A DNA stretch of 64,000 bases, taken from NCBI GenBank assembly GCA_002480645.1, contig DLCN01000023.1:62001-126000 (forward strand), read 5' to 3'. The stretch's first letter is position 1. Each line of letters opens with the position of its first letter. The DNA comes from Balneolaceae bacterium UBA7797 (GTDB taxonomy: Bacteria > Bacteroidota > Rhodothermia > Balneolales > Balneolaceae). The notes beneath the pieces are model-generated. The model saw nothing but the letters and a program-made list of their open reading frames with translations. It was not told the DNA's origin and made no database searches. The translations under genes were made by a program, and so were the position numbers. This document shows positions 25,460 to 35,200 of the stretch, piece by piece.

Positions 25460-26082
25460 ACAAGCAACAAAACAATAACTCTGATACCAAATGGCTGGGC
25501 GCTGGACTCGGAGTTGCATTTATTGCGTCCCTTTGCTGCATCACTCCGGTGCTGGCTATTCTGGCAGGCACAAGTGGTATCGCCTCTACGTTTTCATTCA
25601 TGGATCCATTTCGACCTTATTTAATTGGGCTGACTGTTCTTTTACTTGGGTTTGCATGGTACCAAAAACTGAAGCCCTCAAAAGAGATCGACTGTGAATG
25701 TGATCCTGAAGAAGCCCGTTTCACCCAGTCTAAATCGTTTCTTGGCATCGTAACCGTTGTGGCGGCACTTTTGTTGGCTTTTCCAAATTACTCTCATTGG
25801 TTTTTCTCTGATTCTCAACCCACTCAAGTACAATATGTTTCCGAGGCAGATGTAGAACATGTAACCTTTAATGTGGAGGGCATGACCTGCGCTGGGTGTG
25901 AAGCCAGTGTAAAAAATGAGTTGGGTAAACTGGATGGAATTGTTGAGTCCGAGGTATCCTACGACAGCGGAACGGCTACTATTTCGTATTTGAAAACGAA
26001 GCTCACGGAAAAAGAACTTCAGGATGCGATCAATAAGACCGGATTTACAGCCAACCTTCAACAAGAGCAAGAAAACGAATAA
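25456..26082 (+). CDS. merTP: mercuric transport protein, MerT-MerP fusion
   Basis: A 208-residue fusion of the mercury importer MerT with a MerP-like metal-binding domain. The first membrane helix carries the vicinal cysteines (ASLCCITPVLAIL), and two more helices follow. A cytoplasmic-side CECDPEE pair lies between helices two and three. Residues about 138-205 are an HMA domain with GMTCAGCEASV. In classic operons MerP is a separate periplasmic protein; here it is tethered to MerT. It overlaps arsR by 4 bp and ends 4 bp before merA. It brings Hg(II) into the cell for reduction. Confidence 0.9.
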   Translation: MNKQQNNNSDTKWLGAGLGVAFIASLCCITPVLAILAGTSGIASTFSFMDPFRPYLIGLTVLLLGFAWYQKLKPSKEIDCECDPEEARFTQSKSFLGIVTVVAALLLAFPNYSHWFFSDSQPTQVQYVSEADVEHVTFNVEGMTCAGCEASVKNELGKLDGIVESEVSYDSGTATISYLKTKLTEKELQDAINKTGFTANLQQEQENE

Positions 26083-26086
26083 TAGG

Positions 26087-27724
26087 ATGAAAGAACTGGA
26101 ACTGGACATAGCGGGCATGACGTGTGATCATTGCGCCGTGTCTATTGAAAATAATCTATCCAAACTAAACGGAATACAGAAGGCGGATGTAAGCTACCCC
26201 AACGGAACGGCTACGGTATCATTTGATGAATCCACCCTTGATAAAGCTTCAGTGATTGAAGCCGTAAATGAGACGGGTAAGTATCAGGTAGTTGGCGAAA
26301 CCGGAAAAGAGCAGTCTGGTGAACACCGTTACTCGTTGATTATTATCGGGGGCGGTTCGGCTGCTTTTGCTGCGGCTATCCGAACCAGTGAATTGGGAGG
26401 AACCGCACTGATTATCAATAAAGGTCTGCCAACCGGTGGAACCTGTGTAAATGTGGGGTGCGTGCCTTCCAAAACACTGATCCGAACAGCAGAAGCCTTT
26501 CACAATGCTTCCCATCCAAGATTTGAAGGGATTGAAACCACGGCAACCATTAGTGATTTCAAAAAAGTGATTGAGCAAAAACGGGAGATGGTTCGTGATC
26601 TTCGCCAGGAAAAATATGTGAATGTGATAAAGGATGATCCAAGCATCACCCTTATTGAGGGGTACGGAAAGTTAATTCAAACAAATCAGGTTCAGGTAAA
26701 TAATTCAACCTATACCGCCGAAAACATTTTGATTGCCACAGGAGCTTCCCCGTTTATTCCTGAAATACCAGGACTGAAAGGAGCGGGATATCTGACCAAT
26801 GAGTCGGCCTATGAACTTGAGGAACTTCCGGAAGAGCTCGTCATACTTGGCGGCGGATATATTGCTCTTGAAAATGCTCAACTCTTTAGTCGGCTTGGAA
26901 GCAAGGTGACTGTATTACAGCGATCAGAACATGTATTAAGTGATCAACCCAAAGAGCTTGCAACAGCCTTAACGGGATATTTGGAAGAGGAAGGATTAAC
27001 CATTTTGACGAATACAGACATTCTGGAAGTAACGAAAACAGATAAAAATAGAAGCATCCGTTTTACGGTAAATGGAGAGGAAAAAAAACTTGAAGCTGAT
27101 CAGATATTGGTCGCTACCGGCAGGCAGGGAAATACAGGGAACCTGAATCTTGAATCCGCAGGGATTGACACCGAAGGTCGCGGCTATATTCCAGTGGATG
27201 AAACCATGCGAACCAATACATCCAACATCTTTGCCGCCGGCGATGTACTTGGCGAACGGCAGTTTGTATATACGGCTGCTTATGAAGGAAAAATCGCTGC
27301 TGAAAATGCGATGAGAGATAGTCACGGAAAAGCCGATTTTTCAGTCTTACCATGGGTTATTTTCACTGATCCACAGGTGGCCGGAGTGGGTATGGACGAA
27401 CAGCAAGCGGAAGAAGCGGGACTTAACTATCAAGCAACTAAACTTACGCTGGATAATGTACCCCGATCCATTGCTGCGAGAGATACACGTGGTTTTATCA
27501 AGTTAATCCGAAACAAAGATAATGACCACTTGATTGGAGCTCGCATTTTGGCACCGGAGGGCTCGGAACTATTGATGGAACTGGCTCTGGCTATGAGGCA
27601 TGGGGTAACCATTCAGTCGCTCAAGTCAGAATTTCATCCCTATCTGACCCTTTCTGAAGGAATTAAACTTGCGGCTCTCACTTTCGACAAAGACGTGAAG
27701 AAATTGAGCTGCTGTGCGGTTTAA
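26087..27724 (+). CDS. merA: mercuric reductase
   Basis: A 545-residue flavoprotein that reduces Hg(II) to volatile Hg(0) with NADPH. Residues 1-68 are an HMA domain (GMTCDHCAVSI). The FAD motif IIGGGSAAFAAA, the redox-active pair in GGTCVNVGCVPSK, the NADPH-binding GGGYIALENAQLF and the C-terminal CC of KKLSCCAV, which hands Hg(II) to the active site, are all present. The ATG at 26087 was chosen because it opens the HMA domain 4 bp after merTP; an upstream frame exists but overlaps merTP. The operon ends here, converging on a CDF gene. Confidence 0.96.
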   Translation: MKELELDIAGMTCDHCAVSIENNLSKLNGIQKADVSYPNGTATVSFDESTLDKASVIEAVNETGKYQVVGETGKEQSGEHRYSLIIIGGGSAAFAAAIRTSELGGTALIINKGLPTGGTCVNVGCVPSKTLIRTAEAFHNASHPRFEGIETTATISDFKKVIEQKREMVRDLRQEKYVNVIKDDPSITLIEGYGKLIQTNQVQVNNSTYTAENILIATGASPFIPEIPGLKGAGYLTNESAYELEELPEELVILGGGYIALENAQLFSRLGSKVTVLQRSEHVLSDQPKELATALTGYLEEEGLTILTNTDILEVTKTDKNRSIRFTVNGEEKKLEADQILVATGRQGNTGNLNLESAGIDTEGRGYIPVDETMRTNTSNIFAAGDVLGERQFVYTAAYEGKIAAENAMRDSHGKADFSVLPWVIFTDPQVAGVGMDEQQAEEAGLNYQATKLTLDNVPRSIAARDTRGFIKLIRNKDNDHLIGARILAPEGSELLMELALAMRHGVTIQSLKSEFHPYLTLSEGIKLAALTFDKDVKKLSCCAV

Positions 27725-27743
27725 AAGAGTATCAATAACCGTT

Positions 27744-28622
27744 TCACTCAATCAAAGATGAAGTTCCCTCATCCAGCTCCACTTCAATCGTGCTGTGGCT
27801 GAAGTTGTAAGGTTTAAGAATATCACGAATTTTCTTTTTGGCTTCCAGAATGTCTGAATAGCTTTCTACATTTTTAAGAATGAGGTGAGCAGTAAACACA
27901 TGCTTTTCTCCATCCAGCGACCATAAGTGCAGGTGATTGGTATCGGCCACTATATCTTGCTCGAGGAATTTTTCTCGCAGTTCATCAATGCTTATATCAT
28001 CCGGAGTTCCCTGTAAGAAAATGTGTAGGGTTTCCTTCAATCGTTTTACCACATTCCAAAGTACATAGGCAGTAATAAAGAGAGACAGTGCAGGATCTAA
28101 ATAATGAATGTCTTTGAAAAGTAATACAATAGACACTACAAGAACGGCGGCCCAACCCAATACATCTTCCAACAGGTGCCAGGAAATAACTCGTTCATTA
28201 AGGGTTTTGCCATGACTCACCTTCCATGCAGCGTACCCATTCACTGCCACCCCCACGATGGCAAAAAGAAGCATTCCCTGAGCATCGGTATGTTCCGGCG
28301 ATAAAATTCTGGCAACCGCTTCATTGATCACAAAGACAGATCCAGCGATCAGTACCAAGCTGTTAATCAAAGCACCAAGCAGCGAGAACCGGGTATAACC
28401 AAAGGTGAAGGATGAATTTGCTCCTTCTTTAGATTTATGATCCAAAAACCAGGAGAGTCCTAAGGATAGACTATCTCCCAAATCGTGCAGGGCATCGGAG
28501 ATAATGGCCACACTGTTTACATACATACCTCCAAAAAATTCAAGAATGGTGAATCCAAAATTGAGAAAAAAGGCGAGTTTGATGTTTCCATGCTCGTGTT
28601 CGTGTGAATGATCGTGTGACAT
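27744..28622 (-). CDS. czcD: cation diffusion facilitator, CzcD-like
   Basis: A 292-residue CDF-family antiporter that moves Zn(II), Cd(II) or Co(II) from the cytoplasm to the periplasm in exchange for protons. The N terminus is His-rich (HDHSHEHEHG). Six membrane helices follow, with the intramembrane sites SDALHDLGDS in helix two and HLLEDVLGW in helix five, where the HxxxD pairs predict zinc selectivity. The C-terminal cytoplasmic domain ends LDEGTSSLIE. It converges on merA with 19 bp between. The ACR3 remnant lies 36 bp upstream on the same strand. Confidence 0.9.
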   Translation of the reverse strand: MSHDHSHEHEHGNIKLAFFLNFGFTILEFFGGMYVNSVAIISDALHDLGDSLSLGLSWFLDHKSKEGANSSFTFGYTRFSLLGALINSLVLIAGSVFVINEAVARILSPEHTDAQGMLLFAIVGVAVNGYAAWKVSHGKTLNERVISWHLLEDVLGWAAVLVVSIVLLFKDIHYLDPALSLFITAYVLWNVVKRLKETLHIFLQGTPDDISIDELREKFLEQDIVADTNHLHLWSLDGEKHVFTAHLILKNVESYSDILEAKKKIRDILKPYNFSHSTIEVELDEGTSSLIE

Positions 28623-28658
28623 GTTGATTGGGGTTTATTTTTTGTCAATAAGAATTTT

Positions 28659-29636
28659 TCATGATTTTGTGATTTCCGAAACTCTGCTATCTCTGATTTT
28701 CAGTAATAATTGAGATATCAAAGCCAGCACCGGTAATTCTATCAAAGGCCCAACGATTAAAGCCAGAGCTACCAGCGGACTGTTGGGGAAAGCCGTAAGA
28801 GCTATCGCTAATGCAATGGGTGAATTTTTTGCAAGTGTGGTAAGGTTCAAGCTGACTGAATCTTCATAATCAAAATGGAGCAGATAACTTGTAAAGCGAC
28901 TCACCAGGAAATTTATGGCGAAAAATATCATTAGGGGGATCAGCAGAATAAGAACAGTTTCGATGTTTTGAAGAAGGTAATCACCCTGAGATGCAAACAT
29001 AGCCATGATCGCTAACCCAAGAAATAGTACCTGAGATAGCTAAAAAAAGGCAGCAGCTTGGTTTCAAGAAATACGGATTGCTTGAACCTGTGGAGCAGAT
29101 ATTTTGTGACTTGCGCTGCAACAAAGGGTACGATCAACACAAGGCCGATACTTTCAAACAGAAATGCCGGGTTCACCGAACCGGATGCACCAAAAAAGAG
29201 TAGTAAAAACACGGGTAATAAAATCACCTGTAAAATCAGGTTCAGAGGAAGCACAGAGGCACTAAGCGTCGTATTTCCTTTTGCAATACCGGTAAAAATC
29301 AGGTACCAATCCGTACAGGGGGGTTATCATCAACATGACAAAACCTATCCAAAGGCTTAGGTGATCCTGAAGAAACAGGTAGCCCAGTACCCAGGCAAAA
29401 AAGGGTGTCCAGAGAAAATTGATGGCCAGGTTTGCTGAAAAGAATTTTAAATTGGAAAAGCTCTTCAGCAGATCGTTGATCGGGATGTTAAGAAATAGCC
29501 CAAATAGCATGAGCATTAAAAAAGGGACGATCACATATCCGGCAACCGATGCCACTGTTTCCACCTGCCCAGCCAGCAAACCTGCAATGACTGCCAGCGC
29601 TATAATAAGTGACTGATATCTGTTAATCGAATTCAT
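28659..29636 (-). pseudogene. arsB: arsenite permease, ACR3 family, two frameshifts
   Basis: An ACR3-type arsenite exporter of about 325 residues, split over three frames. The N-terminal frame is intact to LMITP; an extra C (G6 on the plus strand, 29318-29323) moves it off CTDWYLIFTGIAKG, a signature of the family. The middle frame runs to about 29041, where one A seems missing in the run at 29042-29048, and the last frame continues LSQVLFLGLAIMAMF to the end. Restoring both gives one continuous ten-helix protein. Either it decayed recently or the runs were misread. No arsenate reductase gene is nearby. Confidence 0.75.
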
Positions 29637-29750
29637 ACTAATATACTCCGCTCATTTCCAGAAGTCCTGTCGTGAGAACGCCGAAATTGATCGAAAAGAT
29701 AAAAGATGGTTTTTCATCGTCTTTTGTCGTTAATTTAGTCTCATAATCTT

Positions 29751-30545
29751 TTATTTCGAGAGTTTCAAAATTCTTACTGCTCCTCTCATGACAAAACTAA
29801 ACACAATAGCTCCGATGAGCAGATCCGGCCACCTGCTATCCAGTGCATAAACAAGAATTCCGGCCAAAATTACACCACCATTTACAATAATATCATTGGA
29901 GGTAAAAATTGTGCTTGCCTGCATGTGTGCTTCTTTGCTTTTCGCTTTATTGATAAGCCATAAGGTAAAAACATTTGCAACAAGAGCCGTTGAAGCAATA
30001 ATGATCATCCAATGAAAGTCGGGCATTTCACCCACTCCAAGAAACCTCCGCAGTACTTCAAGAAATCCCAGTGATGCCAGACCCATCTGAAGATAGCCGC
30101 TAATTTTTGCTACTTTCTTTTTTCTTGCTACCGCTGCTCCAACAGCAAAAAGGCTGAGCGCATATACGGATGAATCTGCCAGCATATCTAGTGAGTCTGC
30201 AATCAGCCCCATAGAATTGATAATCCATCCGGCTGTCATTTCAATGGTAAAGAAGAGAAAGTTGATCGCTAAAACCCACCATAGAATGTTCTTTTGTTGC
30301 TGCTCATCAGAAGCGAAAGGCGACATTTGAGCCTCTTTTGTTGAATTCAATTTAGAACCCAAACTCAGGGAGTCAAGGGCTTTCTCAATCTCATTAAGCC
30401 TATTTTCGTGATACACTTCTAATGTACGATTCGGGATATCAAAGTTTAGAGATTTAATATCTTCAAACTCTTCCAACCTCATTCGAATCATTTGCTCTTC
30501 GGCTGAGCAGTCCATTTGTGGAATATTAAATGTGGATTTTTTCAT
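29751..30545 (-). CDS. cation transporter: HMA-like domain fused to CDF membrane domain
   Basis: A 264-residue protein. Residues 1-68 look like a heavy-metal-associated fold (STFNIPQMDCSAEEQMIRM), where the usual CxxC is reduced to one cysteine. Residues about 85-262 are the membrane part of a CDF transporter, with SLDMLADSSVYALS as the helix-two metal site and NDIIVNGGVI as the helix-five site. The CDF C-terminal cytoplasmic domain is missing, and the HMA-like domain at the front may take its role. It is the last gene of the second RND operon, 61 bp after the PII-like gene. Confidence 0.8.
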   Translation of the reverse strand: MKKSTFNIPQMDCSAEEQMIRMRLEEFEDIKSLNFDIPNRTLEVYHENRLNEIEKALDSLSLGSKLNSTKEAQMSPFASDEQQQKNILWWVLAINFLFFTIEMTAGWIINSMGLIADSLDMLADSSVYALSLFAVGAAVARKKKVAKISGYLQMGLASLGFLEVLRRFLGVGEMPDFHWMIIIASTALVANVFTLWLINKAKSKEAHMQASTIFTSNDIIVNGGVILAGILVYALDSRWPDLLIGAIVFSFVMRGAVRILKLSK

Positions 30546-30606
30546 GGTTGAATATATGGGATTATTTTCATCTTCAACTTAACTGTGACAAAGAATCACC
30601 TGTTCC

Positions 30607-30936
30607 TTACCCCTCAAAAGGCTCACAGGTTTTAATCCTAAACGCTTTTTGAATATCTGTAACGTAAATGATGCCGTCACCGCGTTCCGGTGTTTTGGCA
30701 TTGGCGCAGATAAGTTGAACAACGTTATCGGATTCTTTGCATTGACATACCAGCTCTAATTTTACGACTGGACTGTCCGTAAAGTGAAAATCTAGCGATG
30801 GGGACGCATCTTTCTGTTTGTATGCTCCGGTACCTTCTCCTTTGGAAAGCGTAACACTTTCATGTCCTGCTTCTTGGAGTGCTGCAACTACATTTTCTAC
30901 TCTGTTTGGTTTTATAAAGGCTTTTATTTCTTTCAT
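30607..30936 (-). CDS. PII-like signalling protein linked to the second RND system
   Basis: A 109-residue PII-superfamily protein: MKEIKAFIKPNRVENVV at the start, RGDGIIYVTDIQKAFRIKT at the end. The T-loop region (about 36-52) is short and polar and lacks the GlnB tyrosine. It sits between the RND adaptor gene, with a hairpin before it, and the HMA-CDF gene. It is probably a PII-NG member; a role in tuning metal efflux is inferred from the repeated linkage to RND pumps in this window. Confidence 0.85.
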   Translation of the reverse strand: MKEIKAFIKPNRVENVVAALQEAGHESVTLSKGEGTGAYKQKDASPSLDFHFTDSPVVKLELVCQCKESDNVVQLICANAKTPERGDGIIYVTDIQKAFRIKTCEPFEG

Positions 30937-30960
30937 AATATTATGTGTTATGCATTAACC

Positions 30961-30998
30961 CCGGCAAAGCCATAAAAACATGAATATGGCTTTGCCGG
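30961..30998 (-). other. long hairpin between the RND adaptor and PII-like genes
   Basis: A perfect 14-bp stem, CCGGCAAAGCCATA with TATGGCTTTGCCGG, and a 10-base loop stand 10 bp after the adaptor stop and 24 bp before the PII-like start. In the direction of transcription no T tract follows, so leaky termination, RNA stabilisation or processing are more likely than full termination. It is the strongest of three hairpins found in this position. Confidence 0.75.
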
Positions 30999-31008
30999 AA
31001 AGTTTTTG

Positions 31009-32208
31009 TTAATCATCGTCGGAAGTCTGGCTTTTCTTCATTTCAGAGATCAGGTAATAGGCATTGTTCCAAGCTACTCGTGCTCCATCCGGCAATGGTT
31101 CTAACAACTTCACTTCAACCCAACCATCTTCCTCAATGCCGGTCATAATTTCTACCGGAGTGAAAGACCATTCGGTATTTCCGTTTTCCTCTTGTTGTTC
31201 TGCGGTGAATAGGTAGGTTTTACCCTCGTCCTCAACAATGGCATTCTCAGGCAAAGCAAAGGCTTTAGTCTCTGAAGTGTGAATCGTGCCGTTGATATAC
31301 ATCCCGGGAATCAGGAAACTTGCCTTCTGATCAATTTCGGCGTGCACATGCACTGCCCTAGGATTTTGTTCGAATTGTTTGCCTACAGAGTAAATGGTAG
31401 CTGTAAGTATTTGATCCGGTACTGACTGTACAGTAAAAGAGATGGATTGGCCCCTTTTAACTTTGTGCACATCTTTTTCAAAGACCATCAAATCGGCATG
31501 GACGTGCTCATTATCCACAATTTCGAACATGGTTGTTTGGGGATCTACATACTGACCGATTTGAACCAGAACCTTTTCAATGTAACCATCAATAGGGCTT
31601 ACTACCGGCACCGACGAATAAATATCTCCGTCTTGTATTTGTTCAACGTCCAGGTTAAGCTGATTCAGTTGAGCCTCATATCCCTTGACCTCCGCCTTAA
31701 CCGATTCGTATTCGGCTTTTGTCTGTTGGTAGGTTTGGCCGGAGCCTACCTCTTCATCATATAACCTTGTCTGCCGCTGGAATTCCTGATCTAAAAACAG
31801 CATCCGCTGGTATAACCGCACATATTCAGTTTGGACTTTGGTTAAATTAGGATGGGAAAGGAAGGCAATAGTCTGATTTTTTGACACCTGATCTCCCTCA
31901 ATAACTTCTATGGAACCAATATTACCTCCCAAAACCGCAGTTACGCTTGCCTCATGCTGCGGGGGAACTTCCAGCTGACCATTTGCTTCTACGCTCTCTG
32001 AGAGAAAGCGCAGGGACAAAGTATCCAGTTTCATTCCAAGGCTGTTGAACTTCAGTTCCGACAGATGAACCATGTTTTCTTCTGCCTCAGCCACACCGGC
32101 AAGTTCTGTTGCTTCTTGTTCTTTTTCATCGGTATTGATCTCGCCGCAGGCTGTAAAAACAGATGCAAGGACAGCCAATAAAATTATATATAAATAAGAT
32201 TTATTCAT
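31009..32208 (-). CDS. RND periplasmic adaptor, CzcB-like lipoprotein
   Basis: A 399-residue membrane-fusion protein anchored as a lipoprotein (ASVFTACG lipobox). The lipoyl-like barrel-sandwich half reads GGNIGSIEVIEGDQVSKNQT, then a helical hairpin spans about 125-200, then the second sandwich half VVSPIDGYIEKVLVQIGQYV and beta-barrel domains. It links the RND pump to the TolC part, which here is fused to the pump. Its gene follows the pump gene by 22 bp. No HMBD domain and no histidine-rich tail are seen, so the metal is not indicated by sequence; zinc, cobalt, cadmium or copper are all possible. Confidence 0.87.
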   Translation of the reverse strand: MNKSYLYIILLAVLASVFTACGEINTDEKEQEATELAGVAEAEENMVHLSELKFNSLGMKLDTLSLRFLSESVEANGQLEVPPQHEASVTAVLGGNIGSIEVIEGDQVSKNQTIAFLSHPNLTKVQTEYVRLYQRMLFLDQEFQRQTRLYDEEVGSGQTYQQTKAEYESVKAEVKGYEAQLNQLNLDVEQIQDGDIYSSVPVVSPIDGYIEKVLVQIGQYVDPQTTMFEIVDNEHVHADLMVFEKDVHKVKRGQSISFTVQSVPDQILTATIYSVGKQFEQNPRAVHVHAEIDQKASFLIPGMYINGTIHTSETKAFALPENAIVEDEGKTYLFTAEQQEENGNTEWSFTPVEIMTGIEEDGWVEVKLLEPLPDGARVAWNNAYYLISEMKKSQTSDDD

Positions 32209-32230
32209 TTTTTTGTTGATTTAAAATCTG

Positions 32231-35200
32231 TTATTGAGTTTTGTTGAGGTAGTATTCTAATTGGAAATGGCTATTCAGATAATTGCCAAATGCATTCCAT
32301 GAGTCGATTTCAATGCGAATGGCATCTCTGATGCTTTGAAAGAAAGCCACATAGTCTATGGCTCCTTCTTCATAAGAGGTGATGGCACCTTGCTGTTGTT
32401 CTTTGGCAAGAGGGAGTGCTTCCTGTCGATAATATTCCCACGAGCGCAACCATTTCTGATAATTTTCCCGGATACTGTTATAGGTACTGTTGAATTCTCT
32501 CTGAGCCTGGTCCAGGTTTTGACGGGCAATATTTCGTTCAATCCGGGCGGATTGAGTTTTCCCGGCCTTAGACCAGAAGAATACCGGAAGTCTGATCCCG
32601 ATCTCATAGGAATTAAAGCCACCTTGTCCGGCTATTTCCTGCCAGCCATAACTGGCTTGAAAACTTGGTAAAAACTGACTTCTTTGTTCTTTAATCGATG
32701 CTTCCGCCACATCAATTTTTTGTTGATGTATAGCGATCAGAGGATGGACGAATGTAGAACCTGCCTGTAAAGGTTGTATAAGCTGTTCAGTTGAAGCACT
32801 TTGAACCGTGTACAATGTGTCACCCTTAAACCACTTATTAAAAGCTTGAACAGCAGCTCCGTAATCGCGGTAAGCCTGTTCTGTTTGTAGGGCAAATTGG
32901 TTGGCCTGATTCATGATATTAAGATATTCCAGCCGTGAAATTTCCTCCGTTTCAAGTTTTAATTCCGCAGCTCTGGCAATATCCCTGAATTGCTGGTTCA
33001 GGCGATTATAGATCTCATATTGTTTTTTAGCGATGAAAACCATTGACCAGTCCTGCTTCACCCGTAGCCTGAGCTCTAACTCAGACAATTCATAATTCAG
33101 CCTGGCAAGTTCTGTTTGTTCATTCCGATGATTTATCCTTGGTAAAACACCGAACAGATCAAACTGCTGCTGAATGCCAAATTTTGTGGTAACACCATCC
33201 GAACCGTTGCCGAACTCTTCACCTCCGGTAAAGAGGTTCGTATCTCCAAAGTCCCAGGCTGTTTTTTGAAGAGCCTGCCTGTTGTCAATTTCAAGTCTGG
33301 CTGCCTGAAGAGAGGGATAATTTGCTATCGCTTTTTGAACGGCCTGATCCAGCGCAATTTGCGGGAGGGTATCATTCAGCACCTGTTCCTGAGCCTGTAC
33401 AGAATCGGGAGAAAGCAGCAGGCTTCCACCAATAATCAGCAACACAACGGAGGCCATAGAAGTACTACCCGGCTTGTGTTTTCTCATTTTACGCTTTTCT
33501 ATGTACGCATAAAGGATGGGCAGCACGACCAACGTAAGCAGCGTGACGCTAATCAACCCGCCGATTACAACAGTGGCCAGCGGCCGCTGTACTTCAGCAC
33601 CGGCTGTTGTTGAAAACGCCATCGGAAGAAAACCCATAATAGCCGCCGTAGCGGTCAATAAAATGGGGCGAAGTCGCTCTTTGGTACCTGTCAAAATTCG
33701 TTCTTGTAAATCCATAACACCTTCGATTTTTAATGAATTAAACCGGCTGACGAGCACAAGGCCGTTTAGCACAGCCACTCCGAACAATACAATGAAACCA
33801 ACTCCGGCAGAAATACTGAAGTCCATTCCACGTAAAGCCAGGAAGAAGACACCTCCAATAGAAGCCAGGGGAATAGCCAGATAGATCATTACCGACTGTG
33901 AGAACGATTCTAGTGCGAAGTACAGTAGCACAAAGATAAGAAACAGGGCTATAGGCACTACAATAGCCAATCGGTTCTTGGCCCGTTGCAGATTCTCAAA
34001 TTCACCCCCATAAGTAATGTAATAACCCGGCGGCAGATTCAATTCGGCCTCCAGTTTTTCTTGAATATCCAAAACCACCGATTCCACATCCCGCCCGCGT
34101 GTATTCACACCAACATAGCTCCTGCGAAAGGTGTTATCTCGCGAGATCTGCATAGGCCCCGGCTGATAACTGATATCCGCCACTTCTTTAACCGGCACCT
34201 GTGCACCGTTTTCCAGATCTACATACAGATTGCGAATATCCTCAATGCCAGTACGATGAGCTTCATCAAAGCGGATCACAAGATCAAATCGTCTTTCGCC
34301 TTCGAATACAACTCCAGCAACACCTCCGGCAAAAGCTGAACTTACGTATTGATTGAGCTTCGTGATATCCAGTCCATATTGAGCCACTTTTTGCCGGTCA
34401 TACCTAACGGTCATTTGAGGTAGTCCAGCCGTACGTTCGGGACTCACATCACCCACCCCTGGAATAGTTTGAATAATTTGAGCCATTTCCTGAACTTTCT
34501 CCGCCAATACATCTATGTCGTCTCCGTATAGCTTTACGGCGATATCTTCTCGTACACCTTCCAAAAGTTCGTTAAACCTAAGCTCTACCGGCTGGGTAAA
34601 AACGAAATTCACACCTATCATGGTCTGATCGAGTTTACTCTTTATTTTTTCTATCAGCTCCTCTTTAGATTCGGCAGAGATCCAGTTTTCTTTATTCTTG
34701 TCCAGAATGATGTACATGTCGGCAATGTCCATGGGCATAGGATCAGTGGGAATATCAGCTACCCCAATTCGAGCTGTTACTGTTTCTATCTCTGGAAATT
34801 CTTCCAGCAGTGTCGTCTCAATTTTCTTGGATTGATCGATCGCCTCTGATAATCCACTGCCCGGACGGAATAGGGCTTGCATGACAATATCTCCCTCATC
34901 CAGTTGTGGAATAAATTCACCTCCCATTCTCGAAAAGGTGAACATCGCACCGCCAAAAAGCAGTATGGCAGCTACAATCACAACAGGTTTTCGCTTTAAC
35001 GACCATTGGATAACCGGATCGTAGCCCTTCTGAATAAAGGATATAAGTTTGTTGCTGATCCGATCGAGGCCTCGCTCGAACCGGGCAAACCATCCCTTTC
35101 TATTTTGTGAGGGTTTCATAAACAGTGCCGAGACCATTGGTACATAGGTAAGACATAAAATAATAGCACCTAATACAGCAAACCCAAAGGTGAATGCCAT

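Noticed and set aside
29740..29748. CTCATAATC matches nine bases of the tRNA anticodon loop and might be the left attachment site.
   Set aside because: Neither flank matches the tRNA, it lies inside an otherwise ordinary gene gap, and nine bases in 64 kb of AT-rich sequence can occur by chance.
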